Notes: generated from the letters alone by a model not told the origin. DNA of 30,424 nucleotides from JAJYZP01 sp049964535 (GCA_049964535.1 JBMFXG010000007.1:1-30424); one strand, 5' to 3'; positions 1-7,985 are shown, counted from the stretch's first letter. Made by a program: numbers and translations.

Positions 1-467
1 TTCTGACACGACTCCTGTACTTCTCCGCAATCTTTGGCGGGGGATTTGGGGGCGGGTACGGCGGTGGCGGAGGTCGCGGAGGCGGAAACAGTAACAATTC
101 CAACAGTTCCTTCTTCGCCGTTGAGCTCGCCGTCATGGTCGTCTCGATCGTGGTCTACGCGATTTCGTTCCTTTTGATCCGAGCGCTCTCTCGATACCGA
201 GAGCTCAGCGCAGATCGTTCGGGAGCAATCTTGATCGGCCGACCTGCCCTCCTTAAGTCAGCTCTAATCAAGATCACGGGTGAAATGGGAAGAATTCCAA
301 CCAAAGACATCAGGAGTGCCGCTGCGTTCAATGCGTTTTACTTCACACCAGCGATGACACAGGGCAACTCGTTCAGCCTTTCGTCGCTGTTCGCCACGCA
401 CCCAAGCCTCGAAAAGAGGATCGAGCAGCTCGACGCCTTGGATCGAGAGCTCGGCACCGCTGAGTAG
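1..467 (+). CDS. htpX: HtpX-type M48 zinc metalloprotease, C-terminal part (5' truncated by window)
   Basis: The reading frame is open from base 3 to the TAG at 465-467 (about 154 residues), so the start and the HExxH motif lie before the window. What is visible: a Gly/Asn-rich loop (about bases 36-110), a hydrophobic transmembrane segment (about bases 120-190), then RYRELSADRSGA. The Glu at 201-203 in the ExxAD-like motif is the family's third zinc ligand. The tail ends in the usual F-x-THPSLEKRIEQL region (about bases 390-440). HtpX proteases degrade misfolded inner-membrane proteins. The next gene encodes PspAB, a pairing common in actinobacteria and linked to envelope stress. The family assignment is firm; the gene symbol is a family-level call. 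The Gly-rich loop looks longer than in HtpX proteins I remember. Confidence 0.9.
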   Translation, partial: LTRLLYFSAIFGGGFGGGYGGGGGRGGGNSNNSNSSFFAVELAVMVVSIVVYAISFLLIRALSRYRELSADRSGAILIGRPALLKSALIKITGEMGRIPTKDIRSAAAFNAFYFTPAMTQGNSFSLSSLFATHPSLEKRIEQLDALDRELGTAE

Positions 468-603
468 CGCGTCGTCGTGAACCAACTCATGCTGCACCGA
501 TTCGCAAAGATGCGTCACCCACACGAGCGCGGTGAAGAACGTACAAAGGACTTCGACGAATCTGTCGGGGCCTTCGATCTACTTGAGTCGTAGAGGAGAA
601 GCG

Positions 604-1176
604 ATGGGTCTCTTTAATATCTTGTCGGGAAAGACCAAGGTTGCCGCGGCGAATCTCGATCAGCTCTTTGCGATGTCAGGAGCGATGATCACCATGGAGG
701 TGAATGCCAACCTCATTCCCAAAGGGCGAGGTGCCGTGTGCTTTAAGCCTTCGAGCGGTGCGGCGTTCGAGAACGCAACCCAAGAGTTCACCACCGTCTT
801 GCAGTCGATGCAGCACGACGATGGTTCGAGCTACACGACGCAGGTCGATGATTTCGGATATGAGTGGATCATCGTCAACGAGGCCGATACCGAAGCGCTG
901 GTCACCGAGATTCACGTCATAAACCGAACTTTAGAAGATCATGGCTTTGGCCCTGCGCTTCTCTGCTCAGCTTTTCGCTTCGACGAGAAGACCTCCTCCG
1001 CACCGGTGTATTGGATCTACCTCTACAAAAAGGGAACCTTCTACCCGTTCGTTCCGACAGGACAGGAGCGACGGGACAACGAAAAAGAGCTGACCTTGAA
1101 AGCAATCGCTGCGAGTGATCTGCCTATCGAGCCTGATCTCTCGAGCTGGATGGCGCCCTGGGGCCTCCCGCTGTAA
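604..1176 (+). CDS. pspAB: PspA-associated protein PspAB
   Basis: A 190-residue protein starting MGLFNILSGKTK, followed by LDQLFAM and GAVCFKPSSGAAF, which match the actinobacterial PspAB family as I remember it. I chose the ATG at 604 over an upstream in-frame GTG at 532 because a strong Shine-Dalgarno sequence (AGAGGAGAAGCG) sits directly before it and the family begins with this MGxxxxLxGxTK stretch. There is no signal peptide or transmembrane segment, so it is probably cytosolic or peripheral at the membrane. PspAB is named for its association with phage-shock/PspA systems, but its biochemical role is not known to me. It lies 136 bases after the htpX stop on the same strand, consistent with a two-gene envelope-stress unit. 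Confidence 0.85.
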   Translation: MGLFNILSGKTKVAAANLDQLFAMSGAMITMEVNANLIPKGRGAVCFKPSSGAAFENATQEFTTVLQSMQHDDGSSYTTQVDDFGYEWIIVNEADTEALVTEIHVINRTLEDHGFGPALLCSAFRFDEKTSSAPVYWIYLYKKGTFYPFVPTGQERRDNEKELTLKAIAASDLPIEPDLSSWMAPWGLPL

Positions 1177-1456
1177 CGCTCCTCCGTACCAACTCCGTGC
1201 CGGCTCCGCACCGAACTCGTCACGTACATCTGCTAGCCAAGAACGCAGATAGGTCGGAGCTGGCGTTATGTCAAGGCCTACCTTCAACCTTATTGTTTAG
1301 GTCGACCTTGGACCTCAGAGAGCGCATGAGTTTATATCGGTGTCTCACCCCAAGTTCTGGTGCCTCAGCGTGCCGCAATCGGTCAACCGATCACAAAACG
1401 TGGAATCGAGTCACCATGGCGCAAAGAAGCTCAGGTATCATATCGACCCTCTCGCC

Positions 1457-2881
1457 TCACAGAAGCTCTACCTCTACCTCGGTCAGAGCAGACAGGTCAT
1501 CTAAAAATCCAGGATACGACGTCGCCACCGACCCGAAACCACTGATCGTCGTAACCGCACCACCGGGAACCATCGCTGCAAGAATAGCCCCAGACATAGC
1601 GATCCGATGATCACCTCTGGCATCGACCGTGGTAGCCTGAGGAACAAAGCTGGTCGATCCATGAACCGTAATGGTATCGCCGTGCATCTCAACGTCTCCG
1701 CCGAATGCTTGTGCAAGCGCTACGGTGGACTCAATACGGTTTGACTCCTTGACAGCTAGCTCCCCGAGGTTCGAAAAGACCGACCGACCTTCAGCGAAGA
1801 GTGCCGCGACGACCAGGATCGGTATCTCATCGATCATCGTGGAGACACGCGAACCTCGAACTGAGAGAGCCCTCAGCTTTGAGGAGCGTGCAGAGATCGA
1901 CGCAGTCGGCAAACTCCTTGCAACACCAGCACGAAGAGCAACTACGGCACTTTCCTCGTCGCCGGCCTCCGAGATAGTCGTCACCTCGATCTCCGCACCC
2001 ATCTCTGCGAGCGCTTCAATGAAGCCCACTCGAGCCGAACCGCTGTAGCACGACTCTACGGTCACCTCAGAACCATCGGCGAGGATCGCAGCAACCAACC
2101 AGAATGCGGCTTGTGAAGGATCGACCGGTACCGTCACAGCGAAAGGTCGGATCAACGACGGACGACTAACGCCGACACTGTGCGTTCCGTCTTTTGCGAG
2201 CACTTCTTCAAAGCTCACGCCGCACATACCTAAAAACTCCTCAGTATGACGGCGAGTCAAGACCTCTTCAACGACCCACGTCTCGCCATCTGCCTGCAGA
2301 CCTCCAAGCAGGATTGCCGACTTGATCTGTGCCGACGCGACCGGGGTATGGTAGCGAATGCCTCGCAGCTCACGACCACGAATGGAGAGCGGAGCCAACT
2401 CCCCACCGCTACGACCATCGATCGCCGCCCCCATCGTTCTCAACGGAGCGGTAATTCGTCCCATCGGTCTACGGTTGACCGATGCATCGCCACTCAGAAC
2501 GGTATGACCATCGACTCCGGCAACCAGTCCACTCAGGAGTCGAATCAGCGTACCGGAGTTACCGACGTCGATCACGCCCGACGGCTCTCTGAGATCGCCA
2601 ACGCCGCGAGACTCTACTGCATAGAATCCCGGTCCCCCAAGCGCCTCGATCCGCACACCGAGTGCCCCAAGTGCTCGTCGTGTCGCCACGACGTCACTGC
2701 CCTCGGAGAGATTTGTGATAACCGACCGACCCGATGCCATGGCGCTAAAGAGCAACGCCCGATGTGAGAGCGACTTATCACCCGGTGGTAGTGCTGAGCC
2801 ACGAAACGGTCTTGCGCTCGAGCGAACTCGGAGCGTGTCGTAGCGCTGAGGTTGAGCCGTTGACGGCGTGGAGGCCGCCAT
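1457..2881 (-). CDS. aroA: 3-phosphoshikimate 1-carboxyvinyltransferase (EPSP synthase)
   Basis: Transfers the enolpyruvyl group of PEP to shikimate-3-phosphate, the sixth shikimate-pathway step, in the cytosol. The 474 residues cover the complete two-domain inside-out alpha/beta barrel. Visible signatures: PPGDKSLSHR (residues 32-41, substrate-binding Lys and Arg), GNSGTLIRLLSG, RPMGRITAPLRTMGA, KSAILLGGLQADG, KESNRIESTVALAQAFGG, and DHRIAMSGAILA near the C-terminus. The start is an ATG immediately after the aroH stop (TAG then ATG with no spacer), so translation is probably coupled to aroH. It is the last gene of the scpA-scpB-rluB-aroH-aroA run and converges on pspAB. In many actinobacteria cmk follows nearby; it is absent here. 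The N-terminal 20 residues or so are poorly conserved. Confidence 0.96.
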   Translation of the reverse strand: MAASTPSTAQPQRYDTLRVRSSARPFRGSALPPGDKSLSHRALLFSAMASGRSVITNLSEGSDVVATRRALGALGVRIEALGGPGFYAVESRGVGDLREPSGVIDVGNSGTLIRLLSGLVAGVDGHTVLSGDASVNRRPMGRITAPLRTMGAAIDGRSGGELAPLSIRGRELRGIRYHTPVASAQIKSAILLGGLQADGETWVVEEVLTRRHTEEFLGMCGVSFEEVLAKDGTHSVGVSRPSLIRPFAVTVPVDPSQAAFWLVAAILADGSEVTVESCYSGSARVGFIEALAEMGAEIEVTTISEAGDEESAVVALRAGVARSLPTASISARSSKLRALSVRGSRVSTMIDEIPILVVAALFAEGRSVFSNLGELAVKESNRIESTVALAQAFGGDVEMHGDTITVHGSTSFVPQATTVDARGDHRIAMSGAILAAMVPGGAVTTISGFGSVATSYPGFLDDLSALTEVEVELL

Positions 2882-3244
2882 CTACTGAGGAAGATCGTCG
2901 CGTAGCAAGCGAGCCCCATGGAGATAGATGTGGTGGAGCTCACTTCGAGCACGATCGGACTCAAGGTGCATCAAAACACGGATACAGAGCGCCGTTGCTC
3001 CGGTAACGTCGATCTCTTGCGCACAGATCAGCGGCACGTCACCGAGTCCAAATGCCCTCGCAGCCGCCGCAGGAAAGGCTCCATGAATATCCGGCGTAGC
3101 GGTAAAGAGCACGGAGATGAGCTGCTCCTTCTGGAGCTCATTTCGTTCAAAGAGCGCCTTCAGTAGCTCTTCCGTTCGCTCCATAATCTCATCGACGGTG
3201 TCTACGTCTACGGTGGTTGCGCCTCGAAGTCCTCGTACTGCCAT
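2882..3244 (-). CDS. aroH: Chorismate mutase, AroH class
   Basis: Converts chorismate to prephenate, the branch point to Phe and Tyr. The 120-residue protein is full length for the monofunctional, trimeric AroH (Bacillus subtilis) type, which is unrelated to the helical AroQ type. It aligns by eye over its whole length with B. subtilis AroH: VRGLRGATT at the N-terminus, SVLFTATPDIHGAFPA, AQEIDVTGA, and HIYLHGARLLR. The active-site residues Arg7, Glu77, Arg89 and Tyr107 correspond to R7, E78, R90 and Y108 of the B. subtilis enzyme. The stop codon abuts the aroA start; rluB ends 9 bases upstream. Its position next to aroA makes a small aromatic-synthesis module inside the scp-rluB operon. Confidence 0.95.
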   Translation of the reverse strand: MAVRGLRGATTVDVDTVDEIMERTEELLKALFERNELQKEQLISVLFTATPDIHGAFPAAAARAFGLGDVPLICAQEIDVTGATALCIRVLMHLESDRARSELHHIYLHGARLLRDDLPQ

Positions 3245-3253
3245 GGCGCAAGA

Positions 3254-4024
3254 CTACCGTCTAGCTCCCGGTGTCCCTCTCAATGCAATCACCTCGGACG
3301 TAGAGAGTTCACGAACCGACCCTTGGGCAAGCGTACGATCGGTGATCGGGCCTATCCTGGTCCGAACGAGTCGGAGGACGCGATGCCCTACCGCTTCACA
3401 CATGCGACGTATCTGACGGTTTCGACCCTCGTGAATCGTGATCTTCACCAAGTCAGGCGCGAGCAGCGAGACCTTGGCGGGCTGTGTTCGACCATCACTG
3501 AGTTCAACTCCACGTCGAAGCTGCGCCAGCTCGTGCGGCCGCAGGGCACCATCCACATAGGTTAGGTACTCCTTTTCGACTCCGTGAGATGGATGCGTGA
3601 GCAGCTGTGCGAGTGCGCCGTCATTGGTCAAGAGCAAGAGTCCCTCTGACTCTAGGTCCAAGCGGCCAACTGGGAAGACCCTTGGCTCGACCGGTACAAA
3701 GTCGGTGACCTTGGGACGCCCTTGGGGATCAGCGGCGGTTGTGATCACGCCAGCTGGTTTGTTGAGAAGGTAGTAGACCATGTCCGGCGCAGTAGCGACC
3801 TCAACATCGTCTACCGTGACGCGTTCAACTCCCGGGCGCACGCGCGAACCAAGGATCGCACGTCGACCATCGATACGAACCCTTCCCGATTCAATGAGCT
3901 CCTCACAGACCCTCCGAGAGCCATACCCGAGGCGGGCGAGGACCTTCTGCAGTCGCTCTCCCTCTGTCTCGTCACGAGGTGTGAAGCTGAATGTCTCGTC
4001 GTAGGAACTCTTACTCGTATCCAA
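3254..4024 (-). CDS. rluB: Ribosomal large-subunit pseudouridine synthase, RsuA/RluB family
   Basis: Isomerises a specific uridine in rRNA to pseudouridine (23S U2605 region in E. coli RluB; the exact site here is inferred). It has an S4 RNA-binding domain (about residues 22-66, LQKVLARLGYGSRR), then the PseudoU_synth_2 catalytic domain with LLNKPAGVITT, VGRLDLESEGLLLLTNDG (catalytic Asp at about residue 123) and EGRNRQIRRMCEAVGH. I chose the TTG at 4024 because GAGG lies six bases before it and it falls within the end of scpB. An upstream TTG at 4066 would overlap scpB by 56 bases and has no visible ribosome site. Gene order scpA-scpB-rluB is widely conserved. Clearly an RsuA/RluB/RluE/RluF-type enzyme; RluB rather than another member is supported by context. 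Confidence 0.92.
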   Translation of the reverse strand: MDTSKSSYDETFSFTPRDETEGERLQKVLARLGYGSRRVCEELIESGRVRIDGRRAILGSRVRPGVERVTVDDVEVATAPDMVYYLLNKPAGVITTAADPQGRPKVTDFVPVEPRVFPVGRLDLESEGLLLLTNDGALAQLLTHPSHGVEKEYLTYVDGALRPHELAQLRRGVELSDGRTQPAKVSLLAPDLVKITIHEGRNRQIRRMCEAVGHRVLRLVRTRIGPITDRTLAQGSVRELSTSEVIALRGTPGARR

Positions 4025-4631
4025 GCGCTGCCTCGATCGCTTCAATAGCCTGCACAGATGGGACAAAAGCCGAGAGTTGAGGGAGATCGGAGATCGAGGC
4101 GAGGCCCATCCGCTCTAAAAAGAGAGGAGTCGTGGTGTAGAGCAGTGCCTGCCCTGGTCCAGAGTCACGATGTGTCGGAGCGATGTACCCTCGAGCCTGG
4201 AGCATACGAACGACCCCTTCGGCCTGCACCCCTCGAATCGCTGCAATTTGGGCGCGCGAGATCGGTTGTCGATACGCAACGATCGCGAGCGTCTCAAGCG
4301 CAGCCTTGGACAACCGTGTTGAGAAGTTCTCGGCCACGAATGCTCGCACGACCTCCTCAAACTCGGGACGGGTGCGATACTGGAGCCCTCCAGCGATCTC
4401 AACGAGTCGAAAACCTCGTGGCCGCTCACGATCCCGTACCATCAAGACCTCAACGGCCTGGGCAACCTCTTCCACCCCCACCCCAAGCAGTGCGCTCAAG
4501 GTCATCAGACCGACAGGTTCCAGCGCTACCGACACGATCGCTTCAATCGCCATCAGGAGCGAGTCATCCACAGGACTCGTCACTTCAGGGCTGGTGAGGC
4601 GCTCTTGGTCGGTCAGTTCATCGATGTTCAC
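4011..4631 (-). CDS. scpB: Segregation and condensation protein B
   Basis: A 206-residue ScpB, the dimeric winged-helix partner of ScpA and SMC in the bacterial condensin complex that compacts and segregates chromosomes. Diagnostic segments: AIEAIVSVALEPVGLMTLSALL near residue 30, RLVEIAGGLQYRTRPEFEEVV, and the second winged helix LSKAALETLAIVAYRQPISRAQIAAIRGV. The start is GTG at 4631 and overlaps the scpA stop as GTGA, a classic translational-coupling arrangement that supports stoichiometric production. The C-terminal 15 codons overlap the chosen rluB start. Length is normal for the family. Confidence 0.96.
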   Translation of the reverse strand: MNIDELTDQERLTSPEVTSPVDDSLLMAIEAIVSVALEPVGLMTLSALLGVGVEEVAQAVEVLMVRDRERPRGFRLVEIAGGLQYRTRPEFEEVVRAFVAENFSTRLSKAALETLAIVAYRQPISRAQIAAIRGVQAEGVVRMLQARGYIAPTHRDSGPGQALLYTTTPLFLERMGLASISDLPQLSAFVPSVQAIEAIEAALGYE

Positions 4632-5407
4632 GAGTTCAACTCCTCAAGCAGGGCTCGAAAGCGACTCTCCGTCTCCACATCTGCGAGCGAAGCGACAGAG
4701 ACTTGGACACCGTCTTGACCCTCTAGTTCCACCAACCCGAGCCGAAACGCCTCGAGGAGGACCAAGAAGCAGACGACCACCTCGTAGCGAGAGCGCGCAA
4801 ATGCCACGACCTCCCGAAAGGGTAGGTTCCCCGACGCCTCGAGGAGGACCGTGAGCATCCTCGCCCCAACTTCATGGATCGCCACCGGTGCTACCGTAAT
4901 ATGTGAGGCATCGATAGTGCTCTGGTGATCTTCATCTACCAACGCTTCGAGAGCACGGGTCAAGTCTCCGATCGTGATCGACACAAGAGGATCCGCAACT
5001 GTGCGAATCACCTCTGGGTCCGGTCCTACCGCTCGCGGAAAGGTACGAGAGCTCTCGGCCATACGTTGCGCAAACTCTCCACTGACATCTCGATAGATTG
5101 CGGCCTCAACCAGTCGCAAAAGTAAGAGCTCCCGCTCGTCTGCACCGCTCAACTCTTCAATCGTCGAGCCATCGTCAGGCGTTGGAAGCAGCGACCGAAC
5201 CTTAAGCGCCACCAAGGTAGCGGCTACGTCAACGAAGTCACTCGAGACCTCCAGATCGTTGGACTCCATCTCTGAGAGGCAAGCGAGGTAGTCATCAACG
5301 ACTGTGGCCAAAGAGAAGGAGAAGAGATCCAGCTTGTGTGAGCTGATGAGTTGCAACAAAAGCCCAATCGGACCCTCAAACTCCCCAACGTTGACGAGAT
5401 AAGTCAT
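4628..5407 (-). CDS. scpA: Segregation and condensation protein A (kleisin)
   Basis: The kleisin subunit that bridges the SMC heads and binds ScpB. The 259-residue protein begins MTYLVNVGEFEGPIGLLLQL, the typical ScpA opening (a V-x-EFEGPLDLLLxLI motif). It also has HKLDLFSFSLATVVDDYL and FVDVAATLVALKVRSLLP, and ends in a winged-helix C-terminus (FREVVAFARSRYEVVVCFLVLLEAFRLGLV). The ATG at 5407 was preferred to a GTG ten codons upstream: it has GAGG five bases before it and matches the family N-terminus. In mycobacteria parA commonly precedes scpA; here the upstream neighbour is a nucleosidase-like gene instead, 78 bases away on the same strand. Confidence 0.96.
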   Translation of the reverse strand: MTYLVNVGEFEGPIGLLLQLISSHKLDLFSFSLATVVDDYLACLSEMESNDLEVSSDFVDVAATLVALKVRSLLPTPDDGSTIEELSGADERELLLLRLVEAAIYRDVSGEFAQRMAESSRTFPRAVGPDPEVIRTVADPLVSITIGDLTRALEALVDEDHQSTIDASHITVAPVAIHEVGARMLTVLLEASGNLPFREVVAFARSRYEVVVCFLVLLEAFRLGLVELEGQDGVQVSVASLADVETESRFRALLEELNS

Positions 5408-5485
5408 TGCGCCCTCGTGAGCGCAGAGAAGTTCCACATCGGCAGCACTCTGAGGAGTCGTCGCAGAGACTCGTACCGACCCGGT

Positions 5486-6280
5486 TCAACCCTGGCGAGC
5501 TGGATCACTACCAACCTCCTTCTCACTCACGTCGCCCTCCCGTTGCACCAACCGATTGAAGATCTCACCGAGAACCCTTGAGGCCCTCGTTGCGACGAAG
5601 TCAAGAAACAGTCTCAAGTCGAGCGCTTCAGATGCCCCATCTGAGATCATACGAACCGCCCCCCAGGGCACACGATGAAGATCGGCCACGTACGCTACGG
5701 CCGCAGTCTCCATATCGACGGCGCACGAAGCCGGGTGCGACCTCGTCAGTCTCTCACGGCGCCCTGACGAGGTAATCAATTGATCACCCGAACATAGCTC
5801 TCCAGTGATGATCTTTGGCCGAATCCCTCCGCTGCTCCACCATTGACAATCCTCGGTCGAAGCAGCAAGATCGTCGCAGTGTTCACGCAGCACGGCCGCC
5901 AGCGCAGGGTCGGCAAGACTCCGACGACGCTCCACGCCAGAGCTCCCCTGATGTGCGTTGAGTACCACGGCGTCGAAGTCGTGTTCGACAACTCCACTCG
6001 CCACAACTAGATCTCCCACCGCAAGGCCCTCGTGTAGAGATCCAGAGACACCAAAACTCACGATGGCATCGAGGTCAGGGCGGAGGGCGAGGGCCCTAGT
6101 CACCGCGCTCGCGGCCGCTACCTTTCCAACTCCACTGATCACGATCGCGCGTCGAGGGTCTTCGTCGAGCGTCAAGACCGTGTCTGACGACCTACCGAAG
6201 AGTCTCGTAGTAGCGGTCCGGGAGAGAAACCATGCGAACTCTTCGGCTAAGGCAACTTGTACTAGAAAATTTCTCAGCAA
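5486..6280 (-). CDS. MTA/SAH nucleosidase-like phosphorylase-superfamily protein
   Basis: About 264 residues with the PNP_UDP_1 fold of 5'-methylthioadenosine/S-adenosylhomocysteine nucleosidases (MtnN/Pfs), which cleave adenine from MTA and SAH to recycle methylation by-products. Seen: ISGVGKVAAASAVTRAL, SFGVSGSLHEGLAVGDLVV, AVDMETAAVAYVA (catalytic-type Glu191) and MISDGAS (Asp214, equivalent to E. coli MtnN Asp197). A Glu pair at residues 13-14 (VALAEEF) may stand for Glu12. The start is uncertain: the frame is open to 6409, but that overlaps the divergent gene, and the fold begins near LRNFLVQVALAEEF. I therefore placed the start at the TTG at 6280 (a CTG at 6277 is possible). The substrate could also be another purine nucleoside or futalosine. 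Confidence 0.75.
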   Translation of the reverse strand: MLRNFLVQVALAEEFAWFLSRTATTRLFGRSSDTVLTLDEDPRRAIVISGVGKVAAASAVTRALALRPDLDAIVSFGVSGSLHEGLAVGDLVVASGVVEHDFDAVVLNAHQGSSGVERRRSLADPALAAVLREHCDDLAASTEDCQWWSSGGIRPKIITGELCSGDQLITSSGRRERLTRSHPASCAVDMETAAVAYVADLHRVPWGAVRMISDGASEALDLRLFLDFVATRASRVLGEIFNRLVQREGDVSEKEVGSDPARQG

Positions 6281-6321
6281 GACCTCACACTCATCGACGA
6301 ATACCTGTAAGAATAATCCCG

Positions 6322-6885
6322 ATGGAAACACCCACCTCCGTAGCCGATATCGTGACGAGGTACCTTCTCCAAAGTCCTGGCGCGAACGTCTTCGTCGGAC
6401 GATCGTCACTGGAGTACCTTGCCGCCTTCACTGACATCGGCGTCGAGCTCTACGCTCTTGGACTAGCTACCAGCGATCAGCCACGGTTTCGTAGCGACCA
6501 GATCATTCTCTCCATCGACTACGAACCGCCTCGCTGGTGGAGTGGGGCGTTTCCTACCGTGATCGCAGCCGACCTCTTCGCCGACGAGCCGACCGCACAG
6601 CGACGCTTACTTCTCACCCAACACCTGGTCGAGCTCCTCTCTCCAACCGGACGGCTCCTCCTCTCGACCTTCGATTTCACGCCAATCGCTGCCCAGGCCA
6701 GCGATACTCGCCACCAGCCCACGCCGCTCAGCTTTGGCTTCCATTCACTCTCCTTAGAGCTCAAGCTCCTAGGTCTCGAGCTTGAGACCTTCTACACCGA
6801 TCAACACATAGGAGTCTTCCGGCGGCAGAACCGTCCGTTGAGCGAGCACCCAACACTTCGAGATGGAGTGCCAGCGACCACCTGA
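6322..6885 (+). CDS. Degenerate class I methyltransferase-like protein (hypothetical)
   Basis: A 187-residue protein starting METPTSVADIVTRYLL. The order of elements (a short strand NVFVGRSSLEYL, a strand/helix, FPTVIAADLFAD, then LVELLSPTGRLLLSTFDF and a hydrophobic C-terminal half) resembles a small SAM-dependent methyltransferase. The glycine-rich SAM motif is not canonical: GRSS replaces GxGxG. Function is therefore not assigned; the similarity is fold-like and inferred. The start at 6322 gives a 41-base gap to the divergent nucleosidase-like gene; an upstream ATG at 6232 would run into it. A nucleosidase that removes SAH next to a methyltransferase-like protein is a sensible pair if either is active. 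trpS follows 100 bases downstream on the same strand. Confidence 0.55.
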   Translation: METPTSVADIVTRYLLQSPGANVFVGRSSLEYLAAFTDIGVELYALGLATSDQPRFRSDQIILSIDYEPPRWWSGAFPTVIAADLFADEPTAQRRLLLTQHLVELLSPTGRLLLSTFDFTPIAAQASDTRHQPTPLSFGFHSLSLELKLLGLELETFYTDQHIGVFRRQNRPLSEHPTLRDGVPATT

Positions 6886-6918
6886 TTGGCACGATAGGCG
6901 AACCGTAACCACCCAGAC

Positions 6919-6971
6919 GCGCTCAGCTGGCTGCAAGCCATACAAAACCTCTGAGAGCGCCTTGCAGCGCT
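6919..6971 (+). promoter_or_regulatory. Possible alternative-hairpin leader before trpS
   Basis: GCGCTCAG at 6919-6926 can pair with CTGAGAGCGC at 6951-6960 (eight pairs with a two-base bulge). The same AGCGC at 6956-6960 can instead pair with GCGCT at 6967-6971 across a six-base loop, a few bases before the trpS ribosome site at 6977-6980. The two structures exclude each other, as in attenuators or translation-blocking leaders. There is no T-box consensus, no U-tract and no Trp-rich leader peptide that I can see, so a regulatory role is only a hypothesis. Confidence 0.25.
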
Positions 6972-6985
6972 AAGCTAGGACGACT

Positions 6986-7969
6986 ATGGCCCGTATTCTC
7001 TCTGGTATCCAGCCGACCGGTACAACGCATCTCGGGAACTACCTCGGGGCGCTCCGCCACTGGGTCGATCAACAAGACGAGTTCGACTCATTCTTTAGCA
7101 TCGTCGATCTTCACGCCATCACCGTTCATCAAGACCCGAAAGATCTACGAGAGGCGGTCACGCATCTTGCCGCCATGCTCTTTGCCGTGGGGATCGACCC
7201 ACAACGCGCAACGGTCTTCCTGCAGAGTCACGTGCCTGGGCACGCCCAGCTCGCATGGATCATGGAGTGCACGGCGAGCTTTGGAGAGCTCTCACGCATG
7301 ACCCAGTTCAAAGAGAAAAGCACCAAAACGGAGTTCATTAGCGCTGGGCTCTTCAACTACCCTGCGCTCATGGCGGCCGATATTCTGCTCTACCAAGCGG
7401 AGCGGGTACCAGTGGGAGACGACCAGAAGCAGCACCTCGAACTTGCGCGAACGCTCGCGACTCGATTCAACACCCGCTTCGGCGAGGTCTTTACCGTGCC
7501 GGAACCTCAGATACCCAAGGTGGGTGCGAGAATCATGGATCTGCAAGTACCAACTCAGAAGATGTCCAAGTCTAGTTCTCAAGATTCCGGCATTATCTAC
7601 CTCCTCGACCCCCCAGAGCTGATCAAGAAGAAGATCGCCCGAGCGGTAACTGACTCCGCGAACGATCTCCGCTACGTGCCAGATGATCCGTCGAGAGCAG
7701 GCCTTCGCAATCTCCTCGAGCTCGGCTCTTCACTCCTAGGAGCCTCACCCGAAGAGGTAGCGTCACGCCATAGCTCCTATGGCGCGCTCAAGGGAGCACT
7801 GAGCGAGATCGTGATCGAGGCGGTGACCCCAATCCAACAGCGCTATCGAGAGTACACCGACGATAGCGGAGAGCTCTTACGGATCCTCGGCGAGGGAGCC
7901 GAGCGAGCCAACGCAGTCGCACGCGCGACGATCGAGCGGGCTCACGCTGCACTGGGATTCCTAACGTAG
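6986..7969 (+). CDS. trpS: Tryptophan--tRNA ligase
   Basis: Charges tRNA-Trp with tryptophan using ATP. The 327 residues are the normal length for the bacterial class Ic enzyme. The N-terminal GIQPTGTTHLGNYLGAL carries the HIGH-equivalent motif (residues 10-18), and KMSKS is at residues 192-196. Other family segments are FSIVDLHAIT, QSHVPGHAQLAWIM, GLFNYPALMAADILLY and VPVGDDQKQHLELAR. The ATG start has AGGA five bases upstream. It ends 113 bases before the convergent diguanylate cyclase gene. In many bacteria trpS sits next to an M50 protease and scpAB; here those genes are all in the window but separated by several kilobases. Confidence 0.98.
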   Translation: MARILSGIQPTGTTHLGNYLGALRHWVDQQDEFDSFFSIVDLHAITVHQDPKDLREAVTHLAAMLFAVGIDPQRATVFLQSHVPGHAQLAWIMECTASFGELSRMTQFKEKSTKTEFISAGLFNYPALMAADILLYQAERVPVGDDQKQHLELARTLATRFNTRFGEVFTVPEPQIPKVGARIMDLQVPTQKMSKSSSQDSGIIYLLDPPELIKKKIARAVTDSANDLRYVPDDPSRAGLRNLLELGSSLLGASPEEVASRHSSYGALKGALSEIVIEAVTPIQQRYREYTDDSGELLRILGEGAERANAVARATIERAHAALGFLT

Positions 7970-7972
7970 TCC

Positions 7973-7985
7973 AACCGGATCGGTT
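7973..7985 (+). terminator. Weak hairpin after trpS
   Basis: AACCG-GAT-CGGTT directly follows the trpS stop codon: a five-base-pair stem with a three-base loop and no following T-tract. It lies between two convergent genes, so a terminator is expected here, but this stem is weak. Confidence 0.2.

Noticed and set aside
1378..1391. ATCGG-TCAA-CCGAT hairpin after aroA
   Set aside because: Five-pair stem about 65 bases past the aroA stop with no T-tract; too weak to call as a terminator.
2246..2767. 173-codon plus-strand open frame
   Set aside because: Antisense shadow of aroA with no ribosome site and an implausible composition.
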